From positions 434,001 through 498,000 of the forward strand of contig NW_027327444.1 in the NCBI RefSeq assembly GCF_047675955.1: DNA of 64,000 nucleotides. Reading direction: 5' to 3'. The position numbers were made by a program, and so were the translations under genes. Position 1 is the stretch's first letter; every line of letters starts with the position of its first letter. Shown piece after piece: positions 25,801 to 39,202 of the stretch. The DNA comes from Chlorocebus sabaeus. Its lineage: Eukaryota > Chordata > Mammalia > Primates > Cercopithecidae. The notes under the pieces are model-generated. The model was not told the origin of the DNA. It worked only from the letters and a program-made list of their open reading frames with translations, and made no database searches.

Positions 25801-28800
25801 AAGCTTTCTGAGAAACTGCTCTGTGTTCTCTGAATTCATCTCACAGAGTTACATCTTTCCCTTCAAGAAGCCTTTCGCCTAGGCTGTTCTTCTGGAACTG
25901 GCAAAGGGATATTTGGAAGCCCATAGAGGGCTATGGTGAAAAAGGAAATATCTTCCGTTCAAAACTGGAAAGAAGCTTTCTGAGAAACTGCTCTGTGTTC
26001 TGTGAATTCATATCACAGGGCTACATCTTTACCTTCAAGAAGCCTTTCGCTAAGGCTGTTCTTGCGGAATTGGCAAAGGGATATTTGGAAGCCCATAGAG
26101 GGCTATGGTGAAAAAGGAAATATCTTCCCTTCAAAACTGGAAAGAAGCTTTCTGGGAAACTGCTCTGTGTTCTGTTAATTCATCTCACGGAGATACATCT
26201 TTCCCTTCAAGAGGCCTTTTGCTAAGGCTGTTCTTATGCAATTGGCACAGGGATATTTTGAAGCCCATAGAGGGCTATGGTGAAAAAGGAAATATCTTCC
26301 GTTGAAAACTGGAAAGAAGCTTTCTGAGAAACTGCTCTGTGTTCTCTGAATTCATCTCACAGAGTTACATCTTTCCCTTCAAGAAGCCTTTCGCTAAGGC
26401 TGTTCTTCTGGAATTGGCAAAGGGATATTTGGAAGCCCATAGAGGGCTATGGTGAAAAAGGAAATATCTTCCGTTCAAAACTGGAAAGAAGCTTTCTGAG
26501 AAACTGCTCTGTGTTCTGTAAGTTCATCTCACAGAGTTACATCTTTCCCTTCAAGAAGCCTTTCGCTAAGTCTGCTCTTCTGGAATTGGCAAAGGGATAT
26601 TTGGAAGCCCATAGAGGTCTAGGGTGAAAAAGGAAATATCTTCCGTACAAAACTGGAAAGAAGCTTTCTGAGAAACTGCTCTGTGTTCTGTTAATCCATC
26701 TCACAGAGTTACATCTTTCCCTTCAAGAAGCCTTTCGCTAAGGCTGTTCTTGTGGAATTGGCAAAGGGATATTTGGAAGCCCATAGAGGGCTATGGTGAA
26801 AAAGGAAATATCTTCCGTTCAAAACTGGAAAGAAGCTTTCTGAGAAACTGCTCTGTGTTCTGTTAGTTCATCTCACAGAGTTACATCTTTCCCTTCAAGA
26901 AGCCTTTCGCTAAGGCTGTTCTTGTGGAACTGGCAAAGGGATATTTGGAAGCCCATAGAGGGCTATGGTGAGAAAGGAAATATCTTACGTTCAAAACTGG
27001 AAAGAAGCTTTCTGAGAAACTGCTCTGTGTTCTCTGAATTCATCTCACAGAGTTCCATCTTTCCCTTCAAGTAGCCTTTCGCTAAGGCTGTTCTTGTGGA
27101 ATTGGCAAAGGGATATTTGGAAGCCCTTAGAGGGCTATGGTGAAAAAGGAAATATCTTCCGTTCAAAACTGGAAAGAAGCTTTCTGAGAAACTGCTCTGT
27201 GTTCTGTTAGTTCATCTCACAGAGTTACATCTTTCCCTTCAAGAAGCCTTTCGCTAAGGCTGTTCTTGTGGAATTAGCAAAGGGATATTTGGAAGCCCTT
27301 AGAGGGCTATGGTGAAAAAGGAAATATCTTCCGTTCAAAACTGGAAAGAAGCTTTCTGAGAAACTGCTCTGTGTTCTCTGAATTCATCTCACAGAGTTAC
27401 ATCTTTCCCTTCAAGAAGCCTTTCGCTAAGGCTGTTCTTGTGGAACTGGCAAAGGGATATTTCGAAGCTCATAGAGGGCTATGCTGAAAAAGGAAATATC
27501 TTCCGTTCAAAACTGGAAAGAAGCATTCTGAGAAACTGCTCTGTGTTCTCTGAATTCATCTCACAGAGTCACATCTATCCCTTCAAGAAGCCTTTCGCTA
27601 AGGCTGTTCTTGTGGGACTGGCAAAGGGATATTTGGAAGCCCGTAGAGGGCTATGGTGAAAAAGAAAATATCTTCCGTTCAAAACTGGAAAGAAGCTTTC
27701 TGAGAAACTGCTCTGTGTTCTGTTAATTCATATCACAGAGCTACATCTTTCCCTTCAAGAAGCCTTTCGCTAAGGCTGTTCTTGTGGAATTGGCAAAGTG
27801 ATATTTGGAAGCCCATAAAGGGCTATGGTGAAAAAGGAAATATCTTCCGTTCAAAACTGGAAAGAAGCTTTCTGAGAAACTGCTCTGTGTTCTGTTAATT
27901 CATATCACAGAGCTACATCTTTCCCTTCAAGAAGCCTTTCACTAAGGCTGTTCTTGTGGAACTGGCAAAGGGATATTTCGAAGCTCATAGAGGGCTATGC
28001 TGAAAAAGGAAATATCTTCCGTTCAAAACTGGAAAGAAGCATTCTGAGAAACTGCTCTGTGTTCTCTGAATTCATCTCACAGAGTTACATCTTTCCCTTC
28101 AAGAAGCCTTTCGCTAAGGCTGTTCTTCTGGAATTGGCAAAGGGATACTTGGAAGCCCATAGAGGGCTATGGTGAAAAAGGAAATATCTTCCGTTCAAAA
28201 CTGGAAAGAAGCTTTCTGAGAAACTGCTCTGTGTTCTGTTAGTTCATCTCACAGAGTTACATCTTTCCCTTCAAGAAGCCTTTCGCTAAGTCTGCTCTTC
28301 TGGAATTGGCAAAGGGATATTTGGAAGCCCATAGAGGGCTAGGGTGAAAAAGGAAATATCTTCCTTTCAAAACTGGAAAGAAGCATTCTGAGAAACTGCT
28401 CTGTGTTCTGTTAATCCATCTCACAGAGTTACATCTTTCCCTTCAAGAAGCCTTTCGCTAAGGCTGTTCTTGTGGAATTGGCAAAGGGATATTTGGAAGC
28501 CCATAGAGGGCTATGGTGAAAAAGGAAATATCTTCCGTTCCAAACTGGAAAGAAGCTTTCTGAGAAACTGCTCTGTGTTCTGTTAGTTCATCTCACAGAG
28601 TTACATCTTTCCCTTCAAGAAGCCTTTCGCTAAGGCTGTTCTTGTGGAACTGGCAAAGGGATATTTGGAAGCCCATAGAGGGCTATGGTGAGAAAGGAAA
28701 TATCTTACGTTCAAAACTGGAAAGAAGCTTTCTTAGAAACTGCTCTGTGTTCTCTGAATTCATCTCACAGAGTTCCATCTTTCCCTTCAAGTAGCCTTTC

Positions 28801-31800
28801 GCTAAGGCTGTTCTTGTGGAATTGGCAAAGGGATATTTGGAAGCCCATAGAGGGCTATGGTGAAAAAGGAAATATCTTCCGTTCAAAACTGGAAAGAAGC
28901 TTTCAGAGAAACTGTTCTGTGTTCTGTTAGTTCATCTCACAGAGTTACATCTTTCCCTTCAAGAAGCCTTTCGCTAAGGCTGTTCTTGTGGAATTAGCAA
29001 AGGGATATTTGGAAGCCCTTAGAGGGCTATGCTGAAAAAGGAAATATCTTCCGTTCAAAACTGGAAAGAAGCATTCTGAGAAACTGCTCTGTGTTCTCTG
29101 AATTCATCTCACAGAGTCACATCTATCCCTTCAAGAAGCCTTTCTCTAAGGCTGTTCTTGTGGGACTGGCAAAGGGATATTTGGAAGCCCATACAGGGCT
29201 ATGGTGAAAAAGAAAATATCTTCCGTTCAAAACTGGAAAGAAGCTTTGTGAGAAACTGGTCTGTGTTCTCTGAATTCATCTCACAGAGTTACATCTTTCC
29301 CTTCAAGAAGCCTTTCGCTATGGCTGTTCTTGTGGAATTAGCAAAGGGATATTTGGAAGCCCTTAGAGGGCTATGGTGAAAAAGGAAATATCTTCCGTTC
29401 AAAACTGGAAAGAAGCTTTCTGAGAAACTGCTCCGTGTTCTCTGAATTCATCTCAAAGAGTTACATCTATCCCTACAAGAAGCCTTTCGCTAAGGCTGTT
29501 CTTGTGGGACTGGCAAAGGGATATTTGGAAGCCCATAGAGGGCTATGGTGAAAAAGAAAATATCTTCCGTTCAAAACTGGAAAGAAGCTTTCTGAGAAAC
29601 TTCTCTGTGTTCTGTTAATCCACCTCACAGAGTTACATCTTTCCCTTCAAGAAGCCTTTCGCTAAGGCTGTTCTTGTGGAACTGGCAAAGGGATATTTGG
29701 AAGCCCTTAGAGGGCTATGGTGAAAAAGGAAATATCTTCCGTTCAAAACTGGAAAGAAGATTTCTGAGAAACTGCTCTGTGTTCTGTTAGTTCAACTCAC
29801 AGAGTTACATCTTTCCCTTCAAGAAGCCTTTCGCTAAGGCTGTTCTTGTGGAAGTGGCAAAGGGATATTTGGAAACCCATAGAGGGCAATGGTGAAAAAG
29901 GAAATATCTTCCGTTCAATACTGGAAAGAAGCTTTCTGAGAAACTGCTCTGTGTTCTCTGAATTCATCTCACAGAGTTACATCTTTCCCTTCAAGAAGCC
30001 TTTCGCCTAGGCTGTTCTTGTGGAACTGGCAAAGGGATATTTGGAAGCCCATAGAGGGCTATGGTGAAAAAGGAAATATCTCCCGTTCAAAACTGGAAAG
30101 AAGCTTTCTGAGAAACTGCTCTGTGTTCTGTTAATCCATCTCACAGAGTTACATCTTTCCCTTCAAGAAGCCTTTCGCTAAGGCTGTTCTTGTGGAATTG
30201 GCAAAGGGATATTTGGAAGCCCATAGAGGGCTATGGTGAAAAATTAAATATCTTCCGTTCAAAACTGGAAAGAAGCTTTCTGAGAAACTGCTCTGTGTTC
30301 TCTGAATTCATCTCACAGAGTTACATCTTTCCTTCAAGAAGCATTTCGCTAAGGCTGTTCTTGTGGAACTGGCAAAGGGATATTTGGAAGCCCTTAGAGG
30401 GCTATGGTGAGAAAGGAAATATCTGCCGTTCAAAACTGGAAAGAAGGTTTCTGAGAAACTGCTCTGTGTTCTCTGAATTCGTCTCACAGAGTTACATCTT
30501 TCCCTTCAAGAAGCCTTTCGCTAAGGCTGTTCTTGTGGAACTGGCAAAGGGATATTTGGAAGCCCATAGATGGCTATGGTGAAAAAGGAAATATCTCCCG
30601 TTCAAAACTGGAAAGAAGCTTTCTGAGAAACTGTTCTGTGTTCTGTTAGTTCATCTCACAGAGTTACATCTTTCCCTTCAAGAAGCCTTTCGCTAAGGCT
30701 GTTCTTGTGGAATTAGCAAAGGGATATTTGGAAGCACTTAGAGGGCTATGGTGAAAAAGGAAATATCTTCCGTTCAAAACTGGAAAGAAGCTTTCTGAGA
30801 AACTGCTCTGTGTTCTCTGAATACATCTCACAGAGCTACATCTTTACCTTCAAGAAGCCTTTCGCTAAGGGTGTTCTTGCGGAATTGGCAAAGGGATATT
30901 TGGAAGCCCATAGAGGGCTATGGTGAAAAAGGAAATATCTTCCGTTCAAAACTGGAAAGAAGCTTTCTGAGAAACTGCTCTGTGTTCTGTTAATTCATCT
31001 CACGGAGATACATCTTTCCCTTCAAGAGGCCTTTTGCTAAGGCTGTTCTTATGCAATTGGCACAGGGATATTTTGAAGCCCATAGAGGGCTATGGTGAAA
31101 AAGGAAATATCTTCCGTTGAAAACTGGAAAGAAGCTTTCAGAGAAACTGCTCTGTGTTCTCTGAATTCATCTCACAGAGTTACATCTTTCCCTTCAAGAA
31201 GCCTTTCGCTAAGGCTGTTCTTCTGGAATTGGCAAAGGGATATTTGGAAGCCCATAGAGGGCTATGGTGAAAAAGGAAATATCTTCCGTTCAAAACTGGA
31301 AAGAAGCTTTCTGAGAAACTGCTGTGTTCTGTTAATCCATCTCACAGAGTTACATCTTTCCCTTCAAGAAGCCTTTCGCTAAGGCTGTTCTTGTGGAATT
31401 GGCAAAGGGATATTTGGAAGCCCATAGAGGGCTATGGTGAAAAAGGAAATATCTTCCGTTCAAAACTGGAAAGAAGCTTTCTGAGAAACTGCTCTGTGTT
31501 CTGTTAGTTCATCTCACAGAGTTACATCTTTCCCTTCAAGAAGCCTTTCGCTAAGGCTGTTCTTGTGGAACTGGCAAAGGGATATTTGGAAGCCCATAGA
31601 GGGCTATGGTGAGAAAGGAAATATCTTACGTTCAAAACTGGAAAGAAGCTTTCTGAGAAACTGCTCTGTGTTCTCTGAATTCATCTCACAGAGTTCCATC
31701 TTTCCCTTCAAGTAGCCTTTCGCTAAGGCTGTTCTTGTGGAATTGGCAAAGGGATATTTGGAAGCCCATAGAGGGCTATGGTGAAAAAGGAAATATCTTC

Positions 31801-34800
31801 CGTTCAAAACTGGAAAGAAGCTTTCTGAGAAACTGTTCTGTGTTCTGTTAGTTCATCTCACAGAGTTACATCTTTCCCTTCAAGAAGCCTTTCGCTAAGG
31901 CTGTACTTGTGGAATTAGCAAAGGGATATTTGGAAGCCCTTAGAGGGCTATTGTGAAAAAGGAAATATCTTCCGTTCAATACTGGAAAGAAGCTTTCTGA
32001 GAAACTGCTCTGTGTTCTCTGAATTCATCTCACAGAGTTACATCTTTCCCTTCAAGACGCCTTTCGCTAAGGCTGTTCTTGTGGAACTGGCAAAGGGATA
32101 TTTCGAAGCTCATAGAGGGCTATGCTGAAAAAGGAAATATCTTCCGTTCAAAACTGGAAAGAAGCATTCTGAGAAACTGCTCTGTGTTCTCTGAATTCAT
32201 CTCACAGAGTCACATCTATCCCTTCAAGAAGCCTTTCGCTAAGGCTGTTCTTGTGGGACTTGCAAAGGGATATTTGGAAGCCCATACAGGGCTATGGTGA
32301 AAAAGAAAATACCTTCCGTTCAAAACTGGAAAGAAGCTTTCTGAGAAACTGCTCTGTGTTCTGTTAATTCATATCAGAGAGCTACATCTTTCCCTTCAAG
32401 AAGCCTTTCGCTAAGGCTGTTCTTGTGGGACTGGCAAAGGGATATTTGGAAGCCCATACAGGGCTATGGTGAAAAAGAAAATATCTTCCGTTCAAAACTG
32501 GAAAGAAGCTTTCTGAGAAACTGCTCTGTGTTCTGTTAATTCATATCACAGAGCTACATCTTTCCCTTCAAGAAGCCTTTCGCTAAGGCTGTTCTTCTGG
32601 AATTGGCAAAGTGATATTTGGAAGCCCATAAAGGGCTATGGTGAAAAAGGAAATATCTTCCGTTCAAAACTGGAAAGAAGCTTTCTGAGAAACTGTTCTG
32701 TGTTCTGTTAGTTCATCTCACAGAGTTACATCTTTCCCTTCAAGAAGCCTTTCGCTAAGGCTGTTCTTGTGGAATTAGCAAAGGGATATTTGGAAGCCCT
32801 TAGAGGGCTATGGTGAAAAAGGAAATATCTTCCGTTCAAAACTGGAAAGAAGCTTTCTGAGAAACTGCTCTGTGTTCTCTGAATTCATCTCACAGAGTTA
32901 CATCTTTCCCTTCAAGAAGCCTTTCTCCTAGGCTGTTCTTCTGGAACTGGCAAAGGGATATTTGGAAGCCCATAGAGGGCTATGGTGAAAAAGGAAATAT
33001 CTTCCGTTCAAAACTGGAAAGAAGCTTTCTGAGAAACTGCTCTGTGTTCTGTGAATTCATATCACAGGGCTACATCTTTACCTTCAAGAAGCCTTTCGCT
33101 AAGGCTGTTCTTGCGGAATTGGCAAAGGGATATTTGGAAGCCCATAGAGGGCTATGGTGAAAAAGGAAATATCTTCCCTTCAAAACTGGAAAGAAGCTTT
33201 CTGAGAAACTGCTCTGTGTTCTGTTAATTCATCTCACGGAGATACATCTTTCCCTTCAAGAGGCCTTTTGCTAAGGCTGTTCTTATGCAATTGGCACAGG
33301 GATATTTTGAAGCCCATAGAGGGCTATGGTGAAAAAGGAAATATCTTCCGTTGAAAACTGGAAAGAAGCTTTCTGAGAAACTGCTCTGTGTTCTCTGAAT
33401 TCATCTCACAGAGTTACATCTTTCCCTTCAAGAAGCCTTTCGCTAAGGCTGTTCTTCTGGAATTGGCAAAGGGATATTTGGAAGCCCATAGAGGGCTATG
33501 GTGAAAAAGGAAATATCTTCCGTTCAAAACTGGAAAGAAGCTTTCTGAGAAACTGCTCTGTGTTCTGTTAGTTCATCTCACAGAGTTACATCTTTCCCTT
33601 CAAGAAGCCTTTCGCTAAGTCTGCTCTTCTGGAATTGGCAAAGGGATATTTGGAAGCCCATAGAGGTCTAGGGTGAAAAAGGAAATATCTTCCGTACAAA
33701 ACTGGAAAGAAGCTTTCTGAGAAACTGCTCTGTGTTCTGTTAATCCATCTCACAGAGTTACATCTTTCCCTTCAAGAAGCCTTTCGCTAAGGCTGTTCTT
33801 GTGGAATTGGCAAAGGGATATTTGGAAGCCCATAGAGGGCTATGGTGAAAAAGGAAATATCTTCCGTTCAAAACTGGAAAGAAGCTTTCTGAGAAACTGC
33901 TCTGTGTTCTGTTAGTTCATCTCACAGAGTTACATCTTTCCCTTCAAGAAGCCTTTCGCTAAGGCTGTTCTTGTTGAACTGGCAAAGGGATATTTGGAAG
34001 CCCATAGAGGGCTATGGTGAGAAAGGAAATATCTTACGTTCAAAACTGGAAAGAAACTTTCTGAGAAACTGCTCTGTGTTCCCTGAATTCATCTCACAGA
34101 GTTCCATCTTTCCCTTCAAGTAGCCTTTCGCTAAGGCTGTTCTTGTGGAATTGGCAAAGGGATATTTGGAAGCCCTTAGAGGGCTATGGTGAAAAAGGAA
34201 ATATCTTCCGTTCAAAACTGGAAAGAAGCTTTCTGAGAAACTGCTCTGTGTTCTGTTAGTTCATCTCACAGAGTTACATCTTTCGTTCAAGAAGCCTTTC
34301 GCTAAGGCTGTTTTTGTGGAATTAGCAAAGGGATATTTGGAAGCCCTTAGAGGGCTATGGTGAAAAAGGAAATATCTTCCGTTCAAAACTGGAAAGAAGC
34401 TTTCTGAGAAACTGCTCTGTGTTCTGTTAATTCATATCACAGAGCTACATCTTTCCCTCCAAGAAGCCTTTCGCTAAGGCTGTTCTTGTGGAACTGGCAA
34501 AGGGATATTTCGAAGCTCATAGAGGGCTATGCTGAAAATGGAAATATCTTCCGTTCAAAACTGGAAAGAAGCATTCTGAGAAACTGCTCTGTGTTCTCTG
34601 AATTCATCTCACAGAGTTACATCATTCCCTTCAAGAAGCCTTTCGCTAAGGCTGTTCTTCTGGAATTGGCAAAGGGATATTTGGAAGCCCATAGAGGGCT
34701 ATGGTGAAAAAGGAAATATCTTCCGTTCAAAACTGGAAAGAAGCTTTCTGAGAAACTGCTCTGTGTTCTGTTAGTTCATCTCACAGAGTTACATCTTTCC

Positions 34801-35600
34801 CTTCAAGAAGCCTTTCGCTAAGTCTGCTCTTCTGGAATTGGCAAAGGGATATTTGGAAGCCCATAGAGGGCTATGGTGAAAAAGGAAATATCTTCCGTTC
34901 AAAACTGGAAAGAAGCTTTCTGAGAAACTGCTCTGTGTTCTGTTAGTTCATCTCACAGAGTTACATCTTTCCCTTCAAGAAGCCTTTCGCTAAGGCTGTT
35001 CTTGTGGAACTGGCAAAGGGATATTTGGAAGCCCATAGAGGGCTATGGTGAGAAAGGAAATATCTTACGTTCAAAACTGGAAAGAAGCTTTCTGAGAAAC
35101 TGCTCTGTGTTCTCTGAATTCATCTCACAGAGTTCCATCTTTCCCTTCAAGTAGCCTTTCGCTAAGGCTGTTCTTGTGGAATTGGCAAAGGGATATTTGG
35201 AAGCCCTTAGAGGGCTATGGTGAAAAAGGAAATATCTTCCGTTCAAAACTGGAAAGAAGCTTTCTGAGAAACTGCTCTGTGTTCTGTTAGTTCATCTCAC
35301 AGAGTTACATCGTTCCCTTCAAGAAGCCTTTCGCTAAGGCTGTTCTTGTGGAACTGGCAAAGGGATATTTCGAAGCTCATAGAGGGCTATGCTGAAAAAG
35401 GAAATATCTTCCGTTCAAAACTGGAAAGAAGCATTCTGAGAAACTGCTCTGTGTTCTCTGAATTCATCTCACAGAGTCACATCTATCCCTTCAAGAAGCC
35501 TTTCGCTAAGGCTGTTCTTGTGGGACTGGCAAAGGGATATTTGGAAACCCATAGAGTGCTATGCTGAAAAATGAAATATCTTCCGTTCAAAACTGGAAAG
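22841..35600 (+). repeat. Array segment C: short blocks re-used at many register shifts
   Basis: Monomers with ATCTTACGTTC followed by GAGTTCCATC and CAAGTAGCC occur near 24.75, 26.99, 28.71, 31.63, 34.03 and 35.06 kb. The ATGCAATTGGCACAGG monomer occurs at 26236, 31051 and 33285. The block containing GAAAAATTAAATATC and TTTCCTTCAAGAAGC at 23.83-24.1 kb recurs at 30.19-30.45 kb (37 monomers minus 1). Spacings between copies include 6, 10, 13, 17, 37, 40 and 41 monomers. Confidence 0.75.
31318..31340 (+). other. 2-bp deletion inside the dyad-1 left arm
   Basis: ACTGCTCTGTG has become ACTGCTGTG, which removes a CT and breaks the left arm of dyad 1. It is the only deletion of this kind I found and has no second copy in the window. 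Confidence 0.8.
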
Positions 35601-35760
35601 AAACTTTCTGTGAAACTGCTCTGTGTTCTCTGAATTCATCTCACAGAGTTACATCTTTCGCTTCAAGAAGCCTTTCGCTGAGTCTGTTCTTGTGGAACTG
35701 GCAAGGGATATATCGAAGCTCATAGAGGGCTATGGTGAAAAATTAAATATCTACCGTTCA
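35600..35760 (+). repeat. Marker monomer with GCTGAGTCTG and 1-bp deletion (171 bp)
   Basis: Carries TCGCTGAGTCTG (35675) and GCAAGGGATATATCG (35701), in which one A of GGCAAAGGG is lost. The neighbour upstream carries CTTTCTGTGAAAC. The same combination recurs at 56994 and 62496; at 47711 the marker monomer is present with a different neighbour. Confidence 0.8.
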
Positions 35761-36794
35761 AAACTGGAAAGAAGCTTTCTGAGAAACTGCTCCTTGTTCT
35801 CTGAATTCATCTCACAGAGTTACATCTATCCCTTCAAGAAGCCTTTCGCTAAGGCTGTTCTTGTGGGACTGGCAAAGGGATATTTGGAAGCCCATAGAGG
35901 GCTATGGTGAAAAAGAAAATATCTTCCGTTCAAAACTGGAAAGAAGCTTTCTGAGAAACTGCTCTGTGTTCTGTTAATTCATATCACAGAGCTACATCTT
36001 TCCCTTCAAGAAGCCTTTCGCTAAGGCTGTTCTTGTGGAATTGGCAAAGTGATATTTGGAAGCCCATAAAGGGCTATGGTGAAAAAGGTAATATCTTCCG
36101 TTTAAAAAAGGAAAGAAGCTTTCTGAGAAACTGTTCTGTGTTCTGTTAGTTCATCTCACAGAATTACATCTTTCCCTTCAAGAAGCCTTTCGCTAAGGCT
36201 GTTCTTGTGGAACTGGCAATGGGATATTTGGAAGCCCTTAGAGGGCTATGGTGAAAAAGGAAATATCTTCCGTTCAAAACTGGAAAGAAGTTTTCTGAGA
36301 AACTGCTCTGTGTTCTGTTAATTCATATCACAGAGCTACATCTTTCCCTTCAAGAAGCCTTTCGCTAAGGCTGTTCTTGCGGAATTGTCAAAGGGATATT
36401 TGGAAGCCCATAGAGGGCTACGGTGAAAAAGGAAATATCTTCCGTTCAAAACTGGAAAGAAGCTTTCTGAGAAACTGCTCTGTGTTCTGTTAATTCATCT
36501 CACGGAGATACATCTTTCCCTTCAAGAGGCCTTTTGCTAAGGCTGTTCTTATGGAATTGGCAAAGGGATATTTTGAAGCCCATAGAGGGCTATGGTGAAA
36601 AAGGAAATATCTTCCGTTGAAAACTGGAAAGAAGCTTTCTGAGAAACTGCTCTGTGTTGTATGAATTCATCTCACAGAGTTACATCTTTCCCTTCAAGAA
36701 GCCTTTCGCTAAGGCTGTTCTTGTGGAATTGGCAAAGGGATATTTGGAAGCCCATAGAGGGCTATGCTGAAAAAGGAAATATCTTCCGTTCAAA

Positions 36795-39202
36795 ACTGGA
36801 AAGAAGCTTTCTGAGAAACTGCTCTGTGTTCTGTTAGTTCATCTCACAGAGTTACATCTTTCCCTTGAAGAAGCCTTTCGTCTAGGCTGTTCTTCTGGAA
36901 CTGGCAAAGGGATATTTGGAAGCCCATAGAGGGCTATGGTGAAAAAGGAAATATCTTCCGTTCAAAACTGGAAAGAAGCTTTCTGAGAAACTGCTCTGTG
37001 TTCTGTGAATTCATATCACAGAGCTACATCTTTCCCTTCAAGAAGCCTTTCGCTAAGGTTGTTCTTGCGGAATTGGCAAAGGGATATTTGGAAGCCCATA
37101 GAGGGCTATGGTGAAAAAGGAAATATCTTCCGTTCAAAACTGGAAAGAAGCTTTCTGAGAAACTGCTCTGTATTCTGTTAATTCATCTCACGGAGATACA
37201 TCTTTCCCTTCAAGAGGCCTTTTGCTAAGGCTGTTCTTATGGAATTGGCAAAGGGATATTTTGAAGCCCATAGAGGGCTATGGTAAAAAAGGAAATATCT
37301 TCCGTTGAAAACTGGAAAGAAGCTTTCTGAGAAACTGTTCTGTGTTCTCTGAATTCATCTCACAGAGTTACATCTTTCCCTTCAAGAAGCCTTTCGTTAA
37401 GGGTGTTCTTCTGGAATTGGCAAAGGGATATTTGGAAGCCCATAGAGGGCTATGGTGAAAAAGGAAATATCTTCCGTTCAAAACTGGAAAGAAGCTTTCT
37501 GAGAAACTGCTCTGTGTTCTGTTAGTTCATCTCACAGAGTTACATCTTTCCCTTCTAGAAGCCTTTCGCTAAGGCTGTTCTTCTGGAATTGGCAAAGGGA
37601 TATTTGGAAGCCCATAGAGGGCTAGGGTGAAAAAGGAAATATCTTCCGTTCAAAACTGGAAAGAAGCTTTCTGAGAAACTGCTCTGTGTTCTGTTAATCC
37701 ATCTCACAGAGTTACATCTTTCCCTTCAAGAAGCCTTTCGCTAAGGCTGTTCTTGTGGAATTGGCAAAGGGATATTTGGAAGCCCATAGAGGGCTATGGT
37801 GAAAAAGGAAATATCTTCCGTTAAAAACTGGAAAGAAGCTTTCTGAGAAACTGCTCTGTGTTCTCTGAATTCATCTCACAGAGTTACATCTTTCCCTTCA
37901 AGAAGCCTTTCGCTAAGGCTGTTCTTGTGGAACTGGCAAAGGGATATTTGGAAGCCCATAGAGGGCTATGGTGAAAAAGGAAATATCTCCCGTTCAATAC
38001 TGGAAAGAAGCTTTCTGAGAAACTGCTCTGTGTTCTGTTAGTTCATCTCACAGAGTTACATCTTTCCCTTGAAGAAGCCTTTCGTCTAGGCTGTTCTTCT
38101 GGAACTGGCAAAGGGATATTTGGAAGCCCATAGAGGGCTATGGTGAAAAAGGAAATATCTTCCGTTCAAAACTGGAAAGAAGCTTTCTGAGAAACTGCTC
38201 TGTGTTCTGTGAATTCATATCACAGAGCTACATCTTTCCCTTCAAGAAGCCTTTCGCTAAGGTTGTTCTTGCGGAATTGGCAAAGGGATATTTGGAAGCC
38301 CATAGAGGGCTATGGTGAAAAAGGAAATATCTTCCGTTCAAAACTGGAAAGAAGCTTTCTGAGAAACTGCTCTGTATTCTGTTAATTCATCTCACGGAGA
38401 TACATCTTTCCCTTCAAGAGGCCTTTTGCTAAGGCTGTTCTTATGGAATTGGCAAAGGGATATTTTGAAGCCCATAGAGGGCTATGGTGAAAAAGGAAAT
38501 ATCTTCCGTTGAAAACTGGAAAGAAGCTTTCTGAGAAACTGTTCTGTGTTCTCTGAATTCATCTCACAGAGTTACATCTTTCCCTTCAAGAAGCCTTTCG
38601 TTAAGGGTGTTCTTCTGGAATTGGCAAAGGGATATTTGGAAGCCCATAGAGGGCTATGGTGAAAAAGGAAATATCTTCCGTTCAAAACTGGAAAGAAGCT
38701 TTCTGAGAAACTGCTCTGTGTTCTGTTAGTTCATCTCACAGAGTTACATCTTTCCCTTCTAGAAGCCTTTCGCTAAGGCTGTTCTTCTGGAATTGGCAAA
38801 GGGATATTTGGAAGCCCATAGAGGGCTAGGGTGAAAAAGGAAATATCTTCCGTTCAAAACTGGAAAGAAGCTTTCTGAGAAACTGCTCTGTGTTCTGTTA
38901 ATCCATCTCACAGAGTTACATCTTTCCCTTCAAGAAGCCTTTCGCTAAGGCTGTTCTTGTGGAATTGGCAAAGGGATATTTGGAAGCCCATAGAGGGCTA
39001 TGGTGAAAAAGGAAATATCTTCCGTTAAAAACTGGAAAGAAGCTTTCTGAGAAACTGCTCTGTGTTCTCTGAATTCATCTCACAGAGTTACATCTTTCCC
39101 TTCAAGAAGCCTTTCGCTAAGGCTGTTCTTGTGGAACTGGCAAAGGGATATTTGGAAGCCCATAGAGGGCTATGGTGAAAAAGGAAATATCTCCCGTTCA
39201 AT
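36795..39202 (+). repeat. 7-monomer (1204-bp) tandem duplication
   Basis: 36795-37998 and 37999-39202 are adjacent copies of exactly 7 x 172 bp. Shared private variants are CCCTTGAAGAAG with CGTCTAGG, GTATTCTG, CGTTAAGGGTG, CCCTTCTAGAAGC, CTAGGGTG, CGTTAAAAACTGG and CTCCCGTTCAATACTGG. The one difference I noticed is TATGGTAAAAAAGG near 37285 versus TATGGTGAAAAAGG near 38489. The same cassette appears again, not tandem, near 42.0-43.2, 48.9-50.0 and 58.9-59.8 kb. Confidence 0.88.
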
